This document shows, in pieces, positions 6,024 to 7,217 of a stretch of DNA of 7,217 nucleotides. Under the pieces are notes generated by a model. It saw only the letters and a list, made by a program, of their open reading frames with translations. It was not told where the DNA came from and made no database searches. Every line of letters begins with the position of its first letter. Positions within the stretch are counted from its first letter, which is position 1. The DNA is from Rhodoferax sp. (GTDB lineage Bacteria > Pseudomonadota > Gammaproteobacteria > Burkholderiales > Burkholderiaceae_C), in NCBI GenBank assembly GCA_018882485.1, contig VERU01000125.1, positions 1 to 7,217 of the forward strand. Reading direction: 5' to 3'. The translations under genes were made by a program, and so were the position numbers.

Positions 6024-7217
6024 TCAGGCTGGGGGCTTTTCCAGCGTGTACTGCAGCACATCGATGCGGCCCTCGTCGAAGGCGGCCTCGCAGTAGGCCA
6101 GGTAGAACTCCCAGATGCGGCAGAAGCGCTCGTCAAAACCCAGTTGCAGCACCTGCTCACGGCGGGCCAGAAAGGCGGCGCGCCAGCGCCTGAGCGTTTC
6201 GGCATAGTCTGGCCCGAAGGCCAACCGGTCCACCAGCTGCAGCCCTGCGGCCTGGGCCTGGGTCTGGAATTCGCGGGGGCAGGGCAGGCAGCCGCCAGGG
6301 AAGATGTACTGCTGGATGAAATCGGTGCCCCGCACGTAGCGTTCGAAGTGCGGGTCGTCGATCACGATGCTTTGGATGCAGGCCCGCGCGCCGGGTTTGA
6401 GCAGGCGCGCCAGGGTCTGGAAGTAGGTGGGCCAGTATTCGCGGCCGACCGCCTCGATCATTTCGATGGAACAGATGGCATCGAATGGCGCGTCGCCGAT
6501 GTCGCGGTAATCCTGCAGCCGCAGATCGGCCCGGTGTGTCACACCAAGGTGCTGCAGCCGGCTCCTGGCAAAGCCCAGCTGCTCGGTGCTGAGCGTCACG
6601 CCCACGAGTTCAGCGCCGAACTCGGTGGTCGCCATCTCGGCCAGTGCGCCCCAGCCGCAGCCGACTTCCAGGATGCGCTGTCCTGGGCGCAACCGCACGG
6701 ATTCGAGCGCGCGGCGGACCTTGGTTTTCTGGGCCTCGGCCATGGGCTGGGTCAGGTCGCCCTGGAACAGCGCGGACGAGTAGTTCATGGTGTCGTCCAG
6801 CCAGAGCCGGTAGAAGGCATTACCCAGGTCGTAGTGCGCGTGGATGTTCTTCTGGCTGTTGGCCCGGGTGTTGCGGTTGAGCAGGTGCCTGACCCGGTAC
6901 AGCAGCCGTCCGACCCAGGAGCCGTAGATCGCCCGTTCCATCGCGTCCTGGTTGCGCACCAGCACCCTCAGCAGTTCGGTCAGGTTCGGCGTGGACCACT
7001 CGCCCGCGATGTAGCTCTCGGCAAATCCGATATCCCCCGATTTGAGCGTGGCGCCGCACACCGACCAGTTGTGCAAACTGAGGCTGGCGTGGGGCAGCGC
7101 GTCCGTGCCGAAGCGCTGCACGTTGCCTTCGGGGGTGCTCAGGGTCAGGCTGCCGTGCTGCAGGCGCTGCAGCAGCTGCAGCATCGTGCGGGCCGCAGCC
7201 GGGGGGGGGGGCGTGGC
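6024..7217 (-). CDS. Cyclopropane-fatty-acyl-phospholipid synthase-like SAM-dependent methyltransferase (5' end off window)
   Basis: It acts on unsaturated acyl chains of membrane phospholipids, using S-adenosylmethionine. Numbering from the first in-window ATG (7184; 386 aa), the Cfa-type N-terminal domain covers about 1-110. Next come HYDLGNAFYRLWL (117-129), the SAM-binding glycine motif ILEVGCGWGALAE (171-183), LQDYRDIGDAPFDAI (223-237), SIEMIEAVG (239-247), FIQQYIFPGGCLP (289-301) and FGPDYAETL (323-331). Against E. coli Cfa, the bicarbonate ligands Glu239, Ile268 and Tyr317 correspond to Glu244, Ile273 and Tyr327, but Cys139 is Ser137 and His266 is Gln271. The frame stays open upstream to the window edge, reading A-T-P-P-P-P-A-A-A-R-T before Met. 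Relatives often have a similar 'PAAAR' stretch before 'LLQRLQHG', and no Shine-Dalgarno sequence precedes 7184. The true start therefore probably lies outside. This is the first gene of the operon seen here. Relatives occur in sigma-E/ChrR loci, and the furan-fatty-acid methylase UfaM belongs to this wider family. Confidence 0.93.
   Translation of the reverse strand, partial: ATPPPPAAARTMLQLLQRLQHGSLTLSTPEGNVQRFGTDALPHASLSLHNWSVCGATLKSGDIGFAESYIAGEWSTPNLTELLRVLVRNQDAMERAIYGSWVGRLLYRVRHLLNRNTRANSQKNIHAHYDLGNAFYRLWLDDTMNYSSALFQGDLTQPMAEAQKTKVRRALESVRLRPGQRILEVGCGWGALAEMATTEFGAELVGVTLSTEQLGFARSRLQHLGVTHRADLRLQDYRDIGDAPFDAICSIEMIEAVGREYWPTYFQTLARLLKPGARACIQSIVIDDPHFERYVRGTDFIQQYIFPGGCLPCPREFQTQAQAAGLQLVDRLAFGPDYAETLRRWRAAFLARREQVLQLGFDERFCRIWEFYLAYCEAAFDEGRIDVLQYTLEKPPA
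7201..7211. repeat. 11-base G homopolymer (poly-C on the coding strand)
   Basis: Eleven consecutive G on the plus strand lie 16-26 bp upstream of the first in-window ATG of the CFA-like gene, within its open frame, where they help encode a run of four prolines. Such a tract can slip during replication or sequencing. With 11 bases, the frame downstream of the tract is open to the window edge; whether it joins a real upstream start cannot be seen. Confidence 0.9.

Larger units (their letters stand above)
2353..7217 (-). other. Predicted six-gene envelope-lipid operon
   Basis: The order of transcription is CFA-like methyltransferase, CHI-like protein, MFS transporter, DUF3833 lipoprotein, SDR, NTF2-like protein. 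The junctions are +26, -4, -4, +9 and -4 bp, all on one strand with no room for internal promoters between genes, so a single transcript is very likely. The promoter lies beyond the right edge. Similar sets are known next to sigma-E/ChrR and photolyase genes in proteobacteria, usually with DUF1365 and FAD-dependent amine-oxidase-like genes. Regulation by singlet-oxygen stress is therefore a reasonable guess that the window itself cannot show. Confidence 0.85.

Noticed and set aside
6024..7184. Ordinary housekeeping cyclopropane synthase (cfa) label
   Set aside because: The fold and SAM motif fit, but two bicarbonate ligands are changed and the operon context differs from a lone cfa gene, so I used a family-level name without the symbol.

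Overview
The window is very GC-rich, densely coded bacterial DNA. Its protein sequences and gene order look like a betaproteobacterium of the Burkholderiales, most likely Comamonadaceae. This placement rests on family resemblance and codon bias only, because no rRNA or other marker gene is present. All DNA except about 170 bp between genes is coding. No mobile element, CRISPR array, tRNA or rRNA was seen.

Left part (1-2288): a housekeeping nucleotide block. On the minus strand, purB (adenylosuccinate lyase, complete) is followed after one base by pyrF (type-2 orotidine 5'-phosphate decarboxylase), which runs off the left edge. Diverging from purB across a 70-bp region is a plus-strand gene for a YibF-like glutathione S-transferase. 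It converges on the next block across a 64-bp gap containing a short perfect palindrome.

Right part (2353-7217): a tight six-gene minus-strand operon, read from right to left. The order is a CFA-like SAM-dependent acyl-chain methyltransferase (5' end off the window), an exported chalcone-isomerase-fold protein, a GPH/MelB-type MFS transporter, a DUF3833 lipoprotein, a short-chain dehydrogenase/reductase and an NTF2-like protein. Three of the five junctions are the same 4-bp ATGA stop/start overlap; the other two gaps are 26 and 9 bp. Related gene sets are known next to sigma-E/ChrR (singlet-oxygen stress) loci and photolyase genes in proteobacteria, usually with a DUF1365 gene and an FAD-dependent amine-oxidase-like gene that would lie just upstream, outside this window.

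The operon reads as an envelope-lipid module. A cytoplasmic enzyme adds a methyl-derived carbon to phospholipid acyl chains, the SDR and NTF2-like proteins may process a lipid product, and a membrane transporter plus two exported proteins may move or bind it. The methyltransferase lacks two of the residues that hold bicarbonate in E. coli Cfa (Cys to Ser, His to Gln), so its product may not be a simple cyclopropane. The individual families are known, but the joint function of the transporter, CHI-fold protein, DUF3833 lipoprotein and NTF2-like protein is not established as far as I know. This is the most interesting part of the window.
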